Assembly: GCF_001812805.1 (NCBI RefSeq)
Contig: NZ_KV810504.1
Location: forward strand, 429 to 42,058
Source of the DNA: Corynebacterium sp. HMSC078H07
GTDB lineage: Bacteria; Actinomycetota; Actinomycetes; Mycobacteriales; Mycobacteriaceae
Length of the DNA: 41,630 nt
Direction of reading: 5' to 3'
The notes under the pieces were generated by a model. It saw only the letters and a program-made list of their open reading frames with translations, ran no database searches and was not told where the DNA came from. This document shows, piece after piece, positions 34,549-41,627 of this stretch (the stretch's first letter is position 1; each line of letters begins with the position of its first letter). The position numbers were made by a program, and so were the translations under genes.

Positions 34549-36306
34549 TTAGGAGTCAAAGCCCCCCTCAGGGGTCCATGTCTTTGTCACAGCCAAGGTC
34601 ACCGAAGCGTCGGGGTCTTCGACGTCAGACACGCGATAATAGTTCATGTCAACTCGTCCCGGGAACAGGTTGGCAACGGCATAGCCATGGGAGTCGTAAT
34701 CCAAGTGCTTGACCCACGGGTTGGCGCTCTTAATGGCATCCTCAATAAGCAGGGACGTGGAATTGTCTTCTGCATGGTAGATGCCAGTGTAAGTGGTGAG
34801 GATTTCGTCGATGTTCGGCGCCGAAATCGACGTGGTCACCATCTCACACGCCACGCGGTTCTCACCGCGATAGATGTCGTTGGCCCATTCAGAATGAATG
34901 TCACCGGTGATAAACAAAGAGTTTCCCTCACGCGCCTCAAGGGCTTCGAGAAGGCGGTCCCTATCCGCGGTATAGCCATCCCACTGGTCAGAGTTGACAG
35001 CGAAACCCGAGGTATTTCCCTTGACGAAGCGCAGGCCCTCGTTCGCTGCGTCGTTGCCCGGAAAAGTCATGATGCGCATCGGGGCCATCATTACGGAGTT
35101 GCCCATCACCATCCACGTCGCGTCCGACATCGTGATGGTGTCGCGCAGCCACTGCAACTGTTCATCGCCCACGATGGTTCGGTTCGGATCCCCAAAGTTG
35201 GCGGAGGTGGTCTCTTGGTCACGATAGGTACGCAGGTCCATCATGGTGAGTTCCATCAGGGATCCGAAGCGCAGATTGCGGTAGAGTTTTCCACCCTCAC
35301 TCAGCTGCTTCTGGCGCAGCGGCATCCATTCATAGTAGGCCTGCAACGCATCATTCCAACGCCTTGTCCATTCACCTTCCACAAACCCCGGGGTATGGTT
35401 TTCCGCTCCATCGCGCCACGAGTTATTGGCGGTCTCATGGTCATCCCACACCACGACCCACGGTGCTGCTGCATGCGCTGCTTGGAGGTGCGCATCCGTA
35501 CGGTAACGGCCATAGCGAATGCGGTAATCCTCGAGGGTGACGATTTCCCACACTGGGTGGTGCGGACGGGCAACTCCGCTCTTACCAGCATATTCACCGG
35601 TGGGGTACTCGTAGATGTAGTCACCGAGGAAGACCACGAAGTCGATCTCTCCTGAGCGGCCGCGCTCCGCCATGTCCTTGTAAGCATTAAAGAATCCGGA
35701 CTCGTAGTTAGCGCAGGATGCCACAGCGAAGGTAAGACTTTCCACCTCAGCATCAACCGCCGGAGCAGTCTTCGTTCGGCCAACCGGGGACACTGCTCCT
35801 TCGTGCGGGCCGGATGCTACTCGGAAGCGGTAGAAGTACTCGGTATCAGGGTCGAGCCCAAAAGGATCGACATGGACGGTGTGATCGTGATCAACGGACG
35901 CAGTGACCCTGCCTTGAGCTACCACGGAGTTCATGGACTCGTCGGTCGCGATTTCCCAGTCGACATCGACGTCCTCGCCCATTCCGGACCCCGGCAGGCA
36001 ATCTCTGTCCGGGGTGACGCGTGTCCACAGCACCACTGACGTGGGTAGAGGATCACCCGAAGCGACGCCATGGAGGAACGGGAGTTGTGCGTCGGAATCC
36101 TGGTTGTAGGTATCCAGCGGTGCGGTTCCTGTTTCGGTGCGTTGCGCTGCGGCAGAAGCTAGGCCAAATCCAGCAGCTGCGGTGGTAGCGCTGGCGGCAC
36201 CCCAGCGCAGTGCTGTACGACGATTGATGCGAGACGGAATTGAAGAATTAGCTAAGAAATTGCTCGAGTGTGACGGCCCGTTCGTGGACCCGAATTCGTG
36301 GGACAT
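34549..36306 (-). CDS. phoD: Alkaline phosphatase D (PhoD-type phosphodiesterase), Tat-exported
   Basis: This is an exported phosphodiesterase/phosphomonoesterase of 585 residues that releases phosphate outside the cell. The N-terminal twin-arginine signal INRRTALRWG lies at about 27-36 and a signal-peptidase site follows AAAGFGLASAAAQ. The PhoD N-domain is seen in FLHGVASGDPLPTSVVLWTR. The catalytic domain has VASCANYESGFFNAYKD, FVVFLGDYIYEYPTGEY, WVVVWDDHETANN and SLFITGDIHSEWAND, which carry the metal ligands. Length is normal. It is divergent from a second secreted phosphatase at 36533, so the two may share phosphate control. I see no certain PhoB/PhoR box. Confidence 0.88.
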   Translation of the reverse strand: MSHEFGSTNGPSHSSNFLANSSIPSRINRRTALRWGAASATTAAAGFGLASAAAQRTETGTAPLDTYNQDSDAQLPFLHGVASGDPLPTSVVLWTRVTPDRDCLPGSGMGEDVDVDWEIATDESMNSVVAQGRVTASVDHDHTVHVDPFGLDPDTEYFYRFRVASGPHEGAVSPVGRTKTAPAVDAEVESLTFAVASCANYESGFFNAYKDMAERGRSGEIDFVVFLGDYIYEYPTGEYAGKSGVARPHHPVWEIVTLEDYRIRYGRYRTDAHLQAAHAAAPWVVVWDDHETANNSWRDGAENHTPGFVEGEWTRRWNDALQAYYEWMPLRQKQLSEGGKLYRNLRFGSLMELTMMDLRTYRDQETTSANFGDPNRTIVGDEQLQWLRDTITMSDATWMVMGNSVMMAPMRIMTFPGNDAANEGLRFVKGNTSGFAVNSDQWDGYTADRDRLLEALEAREGNSLFITGDIHSEWANDIYRGENRVACEMVTTSISAPNIDEILTTYTGIYHAEDNSTSLLIEDAIKSANPWVKHLDYDSHGYAVANLFPGRVDMNYYRVSDVEDPDASVTLAVTKTWTPEGGFDS

Positions 36307-36532
36307 GAAGCTTAACCTAAGCCCAACAAAAAGCTGCCTTCAACACGTACAAACCCGTTGAGACCCCCATTGTAGGGGACTTTCTCTAGATTTTTATTCC
36401 GATTAACCAAGGATTCATCTGCGCGTGTTTCTGTATGGAAGTCATATTCGACTCTCCGTTTTCTCGGCGGAGAGCCCTACCGGCGGACAGCCCCCCTTAA
36501 GATTTCTCACACAAAGGCATAACAAGACAATA

Positions 36533-38656
36533 ATGAAACTTTTCCGTTTTTCTCCGGCATCAGCAGGCGTAGCCGTCGTCACTGCAGCCGCGCTCACGTT
36601 CACCGCACAAATTGGCGTGCCGTTTGAAGCTTCAGCACAGACTGATCCGACGTTCCGCATGGTGCTCCAGCCAGGCAGCGATGAGAGCTCTGTGATCGTG
36701 TCCTGGCGCACCAAGGGCCCAGCTGATAAGGAAGTTCTCGAAATCACCGGGCCGGAGGGCAAGCAGACCTTCGATGCCCAGGAAAAGGATGCCGGTGCCG
36801 TGGCGTATGTCTCCAACAACGCCACCGCGACCGGACTAAAAGAAAATACCGAGTACACGTACCGTGTTGGTTCGGATGAAGGCGGTTGGTCTGCGGAAGA
36901 AACCTTCAACACCGGTAGCTTCGGGGAAGACTGGCGCTTCATCACCGTTGCCGACGCCCAGATCGGCGTCGATACAGATGTAAAGGGGCAGACGGATCAG
37001 TGGAACACCACCATCAAGAATGCCACTGCAGACTACCCAGACGCCAACATGATTTGGTCCTTGGGCGATCAGGTCGAAGGCTGGGGATCCACCGTGGCGC
37101 AGTATGACGGCTTTTTCTCTGCACCTGCCATCCGCAACTACCCTACAAATGCGATTCCAGGTAACCACGAGACCTACCCGTCAGACTTGGCGATGAAGCA
37201 CTACGACGAGCACTTCATCAACCCGAATCAGGATTCAGATCTGCGCAACTTCTACTTCGAGCGCAACAACGTCCTATTCATCGGTTTGGACACTAACGCC
37301 CATAGCGAAGCTGAGATTGATCGCCACGCGGAGTTTCTACGTAAGACCATTGAGAACCGTGGCGCCTTTAACGACTGGGTCATCGTAGGCATGCACCACT
37401 CCTTCTTCTCCCAGGGAACCCACTACACGGATACTGACGTCACCGCCCTCCGCGAAAAACTAGCTCCCGTAATGTCAGATCTGGATGTGGATGTTGTCCT
37501 CAGCGGCCATGACCACATCTACACCCGAACCCACCTCATGGACGGCCTTACCCCAGTTGAAACCCCGGGCAAGCGTGGCGATGTCCTCGACCCCAACGAC
37601 GGCGAGGTCCTTTACATCACCACCAGCTCCGCCGGTGGCGGTAAGTTCTACGATTTCCAGGGCGAAGACGGCAAAAAGTACCCCAATGCCCGCATGGAGA
37701 ACATGGATCCAGCGCTAGTGCACGATTCCACTGCGTTCTGGCGCCAGGACTACGACGAGGACTACATGGTCGTCGATGTGACCGGTGAGACCCTCACCTT
37801 CCGCACCTACAACGCCAACAATCCGTATCTGGTGGATAAGGTCACCATCAACAACAATGACCGCGCTATCCCTGAACCTCGTGAAGAGGAGCCCACCACT
37901 CCAGCACCTGCCACGACCACTGAGGTCGTCACGACTGTGGTCCCTACGACCATCACCACCACCGAAACCAAAGAGGTTCCCACCACGGTAACCACTACTC
38001 TCCCCGCAGAGAAGACGACCAAAGTCATCACGACGACGGTCCCGACCACCGAAGTAAAGACAGAAACCAAGGACGTGCCCACGACGATCACGTCCACTGT
38101 GAAGGAGCCTGCACCGGCCGAGGTCGAGACCAAAGTAGTTCCCACTACAGTCACGTCCACTGTAAAAGAGCCAGGCACAACCAAGGTAGAGACCACAGTC
38201 GTTCCCACTACCGTCACTTCCACTGTTAAGGGAGACGGTGGAACCAAGGTAATTACCAAGGAGGTTCCAACGACGCTTACCTCCACGGTCGTAGTCCCCG
38301 GTGGCACACGGACCGAGACCAAGGTAGTGCCCACCACGATTACCTCTACTGTGGCTGGTAAGCCGCAGGAACCGTCCGAGCAAAAACCACGCCCCTCTGA
38401 GGAACCGTCTAAGGAGCGGGTGTCTTGCGAGGAGATTTCCTCGGGGTCGTCGGGAAACTCGGCGCACTCTTCTGAGAGCTCCTCGGACGAGGATTGCATG
38501 TCTTCGCGCGGCGGCGTAATTGGATTCCTGCTCGGTGCAATCAGTGCACTAGTCGTCGCCGGCGGCGCGGCTGCCCTGGCCCCGAACAGCCCACTTCGCG
38601 ACAACATTCAGCACATGCTCAACTCGATTTTCGGGATCTACATCAGACTGTTCTAA
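36533..38656 (+). CDS. Secreted purple-acid-phosphatase-type metallophosphatase with repeat stalk
   Basis: This is a surface metallophosphatase of 707 residues. A signal peptide ends near ASAQ (about residue 36). A fibronectin-like purple-acid-phosphatase N-domain (about 38-125) is followed by the calcineurin-like catalytic domain. The metal ligands are ADAQIGVD (Asp 141), SLGDQ (178-180), GNHE (210-213), GMHHSFF and GHDHIYTR (about 324). From about residue 455 to 610 runs a Thr/Val-rich stalk made of imperfect VPTTVTSTVKEP-like repeats, then a Ser-rich piece and a C-terminal hydrophobic span GVIGFLLGAISALVVAGG. I start at ATG 36533, because the frame from 36425 lacks a signal peptide at its start. 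The stalk suggests display beyond the mycolate layer. Confidence 0.85.
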   Translation: MKLFRFSPASAGVAVVTAAALTFTAQIGVPFEASAQTDPTFRMVLQPGSDESSVIVSWRTKGPADKEVLEITGPEGKQTFDAQEKDAGAVAYVSNNATATGLKENTEYTYRVGSDEGGWSAEETFNTGSFGEDWRFITVADAQIGVDTDVKGQTDQWNTTIKNATADYPDANMIWSLGDQVEGWGSTVAQYDGFFSAPAIRNYPTNAIPGNHETYPSDLAMKHYDEHFINPNQDSDLRNFYFERNNVLFIGLDTNAHSEAEIDRHAEFLRKTIENRGAFNDWVIVGMHHSFFSQGTHYTDTDVTALREKLAPVMSDLDVDVVLSGHDHIYTRTHLMDGLTPVETPGKRGDVLDPNDGEVLYITTSSAGGGKFYDFQGEDGKKYPNARMENMDPALVHDSTAFWRQDYDEDYMVVDVTGETLTFRTYNANNPYLVDKVTINNNDRAIPEPREEEPTTPAPATTTEVVTTVVPTTITTTETKEVPTTVTTTLPAEKTTKVITTTVPTTEVKTETKDVPTTITSTVKEPAPAEVETKVVPTTVTSTVKEPGTTKVETTVVPTTVTSTVKGDGGTKVITKEVPTTLTSTVVVPGGTRTETKVVPTTITSTVAGKPQEPSEQKPRPSEEPSKERVSCEEISSGSSGNSAHSSESSSDEDCMSSRGGVIGFLLGAISALVVAGGAAALAPNSPLRDNIQHMLNSIFGIYIRLF

Positions 38657-38729
38657 TCACCCCCTAGACAACGGTGGTGCCTTGCTGAAATGTCCCTTAA
38701 GCCTAGCCGCGCTCACGACGATCGTCGTT

Positions 38730-38782
38730 CACGGTAAATAGTGCCCCGAACCTGCAAAAGATTTCGGGGCTTATTTACGGTG
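38730..38782. repeat. Intergenic inverted repeat, copy 2 of a small family
   Basis: CACGGTAAATAGTGCCCCGA (38730-38749) pairs with TCGGGGCTTATTTACGGTG (38764-38782) apart from one mismatch and a one-base bulge. The loop is about 12-14 nt. The outer ends resemble those of 7399-7450. It could also terminate transcription of the phosphatase gene ending at 38656. Confidence 0.65.
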
Positions 38783-38790
38783 ACGGTAAG

Positions 38791-38833
38791 GTCTAGCCTT
38801 GGAGTCGGCCTTCGGGCCGAGCGGTCCGAGGAC
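38791..38833 (+). other. Strong UUCG-capped hairpin
   Basis: TCGGCC (38805-38810), loop TTCG and GGCCGA (38815-38820) form an exceptionally stable tetraloop stem. CCTTGGA (38797-38803) and TCCGAGG (38825-38831) extend it with one G-U pair. It lies between the inverted repeat and the tRNA terminator. Its role is unknown and it may be part of an RNA. Confidence 0.5.
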
Positions 38834-38844
38834 AGCAAACGAGA

Positions 38845-38875
38845 AGACCCACCAGCCGAAGGGACTGGTGGGTCT
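38845..38875 (-). terminator. Terminator of the disrupted tRNA gene
   Basis: AGACCCACCAG (38845-38855) and CTGGTGGGTCT (38865-38875) form a perfect 11-bp stem with a 9-nt loop. It stands 7 nt beyond the CCA end of the tRNA remnant on the minus strand. This is the chromosomal side of the junction, where the original tRNA transcript would have ended. Confidence 0.65.
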
Positions 38876-38882
38876 CGGAAGT

Positions 38883-38924
38883 TGGTAGCGGGGGCCGGAT
38901 TCGAACCGACGACCTCTGGGTTAT
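38883..38924 (-). other. 3' end of a tRNA gene: attachment-site half (attL) of an integrative element
   Basis: Read on the minus strand the segment gives the anticodon-loop end ATAA, stem strand CCCAG, variable loop AGGTC, T arm GTCGG-TTCGAAT-CCGGC, acceptor strand CCCCGCT, discriminator A and CCA. The matching 5' half is absent: the bases upstream do not pair and no AGCGGGG-like strand is found. Anticodon position 33 is already not U, so identity ends inside the loop. The NAT anticodon points to a Met(CAT)- or Ile(GAT)-type tRNA. Its orientation predicts that the intact tRNA sits at the far right end of the element, beyond this window. Confidence 0.75.
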
Positions 38925-39019
38925 CGGATTACATTCGAGCCTAACTGGTGTTATTCGATTCTGACCTTGCAGTTTAGGCGCGTTTTCGATCATTTGGAGC
39001 CATTTAGAAACATCCAGAA

Positions 39020-40246
39020 TCATGCCCCTAGTGCACCATCTAGTGCACCACCCTCAAGCGCGGACTGCATGGCCGAACCGTCGGTGAGATCGGTGTAGTT
39101 TCGGGCGTTCATAGCTTCAGTGTGGCCGAAGAAGGCACTGCGGATCTCAGCAGGAACGCCACGAGCGATTGCGCGGTTGTTGAGCACCGTGCGCCACGCG
39201 TGTGATCTCATGGAAGAAACGGCCGGGTCTTCGAGTTGGACGCCAATGTCTTTGTAGAGCGCCGCGCACGCCTTGACTGCGTTATCTGTCCGCCAGTGCG
39301 AGTGCTTGTCTCCCGGTGCCGGAAGGAGCGGATCGCCGGGGCCGATTGTCTTGATTCGCTCTAGCCAGAATTTCTCACACCGCGCATCAAGCATCGGCAC
39401 GGTACGTCCCCGGTGAGTCTTAGAATGTTCAGCCTGCACTGTTACTGCCAGCGAGTCTTGCGTGACCGTTACGTCCCCACGGGTGAGCGCAAGTGCCTCG
39501 CTAATACGCAAGCCGGTACCCGCCTGCAGCACGGCCAGCGCCACGGTGATTTCGTGCTTCTTAATGGAAGCGTGCCGCCTATCCGTCCCCGGCGGGATCG
39601 GCCCAGAGGTATCGCGTCCTACGAGGTGATCAACCACCGCGTCGTACTGTACATCAGTGAGCGCGTGCGACTGGCTTGGCTTGCTCCCCTTGCGCGTATC
39701 CCCGAGATCAATAGAGATACCCCTCAGCGGGTTGTGGTCGATAATGCCTTCACGGATCAACTGGTCCAGAACGTACTTACTCAGCACGGTACGTGCCTGC
39801 CGTGCAGACTCGGCACCGTGGTCACGGCCGATATCTTGGAGCGCTCGCTCAAGAGTCCTGAACCTCACGGCGTCGCCGATGGTCAGCCCGTCTAACTGTC
39901 GGCGTAGCTGCGACAGTGCCAGCTCATAGCGCTTCTTCGTATTGGGCCTCAGACGCGCGGCACTTACGGCAGGTTCGCTGACCTCGTCGATGAAGACTGT
40001 TATGCGCCTTGCTTTCGTCCAGTCACTTGTGGATGTGTTGAGATAACCGTCGATCATCTCTTTGGCCTTAGCCCGAAATTCGCCCTTCGTTGCCGCCCGG
40101 ACATGAAACCGTCTGGAGCGTCCTTCCCAGTTTTTGACGGTAAAAAATTCGTCAAACGGTCCTCGCGTGCGCGTGTCAAGGACGCGCTCAACAGTATCTT
40201 CACCCGGTTGAAGAGGCGCCCTCGATGCTTGCTGTTTCTTTGCCAT
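39020..40246 (-). CDS. Tyrosine recombinase (phage-type integrase)
   Basis: This site-specific recombinase inserts or excises the element at the neighbouring tRNA site. The 408-residue protein has an AP2-like or arm-binding N-terminus (WEGRSRRFHVRAATKGEFRA), a core-binding region (about 90-200) and a catalytic domain. The active residues are in order: Arg in GTGLRISEALAL, HAWRT for the His-x-x-Arg, then FGHTEAMNARNYTDL with His and the nucleophile Tyr. The stop lies about 95 nt from the tRNA remnant, the usual position for such genes. I start at ATG 40246 (MAKKQQASR). The longer frame to 40414 overlaps the divergent gene and is not similar to integrases. Confidence 0.93.
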   Translation of the reverse strand: MAKKQQASRAPLQPGEDTVERVLDTRTRGPFDEFFTVKNWEGRSRRFHVRAATKGEFRAKAKEMIDGYLNTSTSDWTKARRITVFIDEVSEPAVSAARLRPNTKKRYELALSQLRRQLDGLTIGDAVRFRTLERALQDIGRDHGAESARQARTVLSKYVLDQLIREGIIDHNPLRGISIDLGDTRKGSKPSQSHALTDVQYDAVVDHLVGRDTSGPIPPGTDRRHASIKKHEITVALAVLQAGTGLRISEALALTRGDVTVTQDSLAVTVQAEHSKTHRGRTVPMLDARCEKFWLERIKTIGPGDPLLPAPGDKHSHWRTDNAVKACAALYKDIGVQLEDPAVSSMRSHAWRTVLNNRAIARGVPAEIRSAFFGHTEAMNARNYTDLTDGSAMQSALEGGALDGALGA

Positions 40247-40302
40247 GCACACGACTATAGCACCACTTTTGTATAGGTTCGAATAATGGTAGAGTTGAGT
40301 GC

Positions 40303-40686
40303 ATGAATGCGCCACGACCTGCCCTCTGGGACTCTCCAGAACTCGTACAGCTCCGCCTTGATGAAGGTGCAACACCGGCAGAAGAGCGGGAAGCTGAGCG
40401 AGCAGCTCTTGCACGGGACCTCAGGGAGACCAACGCTCGTCTTGAAGAGCTGAGTGCTGCGATCAAGGCTGCGCGAGGCGACAGTGCGCTTGCTACTGGT
40501 AAGCGCGGACTTAAGGCACTAAAGAAGGCACTCACAGACCGACTACGCGAGCTTGAACACGGTGGACTACCTGCACCTGGTCTTCAATCTGGAGCAGCCA
40601 CGTCGGCACATGCAGGCGCACACTGGGGTACGGCCTCAAAGACCGATCTTCCCTACAACGAATGGTTTCCGTCTCTGTTCAGCTGA
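40303..40686 (+). CDS. Small coiled-coil protein of the integrative element
   Basis: This is a 127-residue hypothetical protein, divergent from the integrase with 56 nt between the starts. The N-terminal two thirds are helical and highly charged, with TPAEEREAERAALARDLRET, LEELSAAIKAARGD and a basic KRGLKALKKALTDRLRELE, which together suggest a coiled coil. The C-terminus is Gly/Ala/His-rich and then NEWFPSLFS. I do not recognise the family. The position is typical of a recombination directionality factor or a regulator, but the protein lacks an evident helix-turn-helix. Confidence 0.6.
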   Translation: MNAPRPALWDSPELVQLRLDEGATPAEEREAERAALARDLRETNARLEELSAAIKAARGDSALATGKRGLKALKKALTDRLRELEHGGLPAPGLQSGAATSAHAGAHWGTASKTDLPYNEWFPSLFS

Positions 40687-40708
40687 TCGCGAGGATCTAA
40701 AACAGAAG

Positions 40709-40760
40709 TAACGAAACATGTTACCGCAGGCCACAGGGTGTTTTGCAGGATGTTTCGTAA
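40709..40760. repeat. Inverted TTACGAAAC module 1
   Basis: TAACGAAAC (40709-40717) faces GTTTCGTAA (40752-40760) with GCAGGCCACAG (40726-40736) between them. A further TTACGAAAC is at 40784-40792 and a degenerate TTCGTTA near 40830-40836. Confidence 0.65.
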
Positions 40761-41011
40761 ACACCGAAAAGTAAAGAAACAAATTACGAAACGCAGAAAC
40801 ACAGTGTGAGCAGCGGAAATGCAGTCTGCTTCGTTATTTTTCACTCTTTTGAAGAACATCTAAATAAAGAGACGCAGTACTTCTTTTTTCTGCGTCACGC
40901 CACACGAAGGCTGTGCGACTGTACCCATGCTCCGTAGAGCGTGCCTTTGTGTGACGTGTCTCACTATCTATGCGCCACGGCGGCAGCAGCTGTCGTAAAA
41001 CAGTAGGGGCA

Positions 41012-41147
41012 GGGGGATAAGGGGGCTTCTATACCCCACGCGTAAGGAAAAAAGAAAAAAGACATTAATTGGTATTTACCAACTAATACGTTTTTTACTT
41101 TTCTAGGCTTCAGGGGCCGAACCATCCCCCGTATCCCCCTATCCCCC
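41012..41147. repeat. Large inverted structure with G-run and C-run arms
   Basis: GGGGGATAAGGGGG (41012-41025) and CCCCCTATCCCCC (41135-41147) are near-complementary. Inside lies an A/T hairpin: ATTAATTGGT (41064-41073) pairs imperfectly with ACCAACTAAT (41078-41087), flanked by A and T runs. On the right, TATCCCCC-type words occur three times in tandem (41124-41147). Confidence 0.55.
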
Positions 41148-41247
41148 TTCGGACCCTTATACTCCGACACCCTTCACGTGTGGGTCACGTCATATGCAAC
41201 GTCTATGTGTCTCTGCCCTAAAAGAGTTGAGCCGAAAAGTAGCGAAA

Positions 41248-41311
41248 TTACGAAACACGTACGTAGCCATGTACCTCTATGCAGGTCACAGCCCTGTGGC
41301 ATGTTTCGTAA
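41248..41311. repeat. Inverted TTACGAAAC module 2
   Basis: TTACGAAAC (41248-41256) faces GTTTCGTAA (41303-41311) with GCAGGTCACAG (41281-41291) between them. The central word is the same as in module 1 apart from one base. Confidence 0.7.
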
Positions 41312-41335
41312 TTTGGTTCTTCGATTTTTCTGTGC

Positions 41336-41365
41336 TTACGAAACCGCAGGTCAGGCGTTTCGTAA
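41336..41365. repeat. Inverted TTACGAAAC module 3
   Basis: TTACGAAAC (41336-41344) and GTTTCGTAA (41357-41365) are close together with GCAGGTCAG (41346-41354) between. Two further single sites follow: TTACGAAAG (41390-41398) and CTACGAAAT (41407-41415). Confidence 0.7.
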
Positions 41366-41493
41366 TTTTTTCGATGCTTGAACGCCAAATTACGAAAGGG
41401 CGCGTACTACGAAATATGCTGCATCAGCAAAGTGCTTCAACTTATCTCGCAACACCCCTTTTTCAAACAGCCCTAAATGGGTGTCGATTTGGG

Positions 41494-41559
41494 GTAGTTG
41501 GTACCGCGAGTCCGCGTAGTTGGTACCGGTGTTCCGTGTATCCGGTACTGCATGGGGTT
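41494..41559 (+). repeat. Three 22-bp direct repeats (iterons)
   Basis: GTAGTTGGTACCG starts at 41494 and again, identical, at 41516. A diverged copy GTATCCGGTACTG starts at 41538. The spacing is exactly 22 nt both times. Iterons of about two helical turns in front of a gene are typical of plasmid or element replication origins. Confidence 0.65.
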
Positions 41560-41579
41560 TTCTTTCATAGTTGATGTTG

Positions 41580-41627
41580 GCGACACCACAATCCGCTGGT
41601 GTTGCGTCAACTTCTACTTGGAAGGAG
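41580..41627 (+). promoter_or_regulatory. Hairpin and ribosome binding site of a gene starting beyond the window
   Basis: GCGACACCA (41580-41588) and TGGTGTTGC (41597-41605) form a 9-bp stem with one G-U pair and an 8-nt loop. GGAAGGAG (41620-41627) follows as a strong Shine-Dalgarno sequence only 3 nt from the window end. A plus-strand gene should start within about ten bases after 41630. Confidence 0.6.

Larger units (their letters stand above)
38657..39019. other. Intergenic boundary region between chromosome and integrative element
   Basis: These 363 nt contain no gene. They hold a perfect 14-nt palindrome ACGACGATCGTCGT (38715-38728), the inverted repeat 38730-38782, a UUCG-capped hairpin (38791-38833), the tRNA terminator (38845-38875) and the tRNA 3' remnant (38883-38924). 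Confidence 0.6.

Noticed and set aside
36300..36325. DtxR-like half-site TTAACCTAAG in front of phoD
   Set aside because: Only one half matches (about 11 of 19 positions) and the gene is not an iron gene. Likely chance.
38883..38960. A complete tRNA gene on the minus strand
   Set aside because: Only the 3' half from the anticodon loop to CCA is present. No 5' acceptor, D arm or matching anticodon stem strand was found, so it is a remnant.
40964..41170. Minus-strand frame of 68 codons in the repeat region
   Set aside because: It crosses the G-run/C-run structure and the poly-A hairpin (giving a run of Phe). No ribosome site and no recognisable protein.
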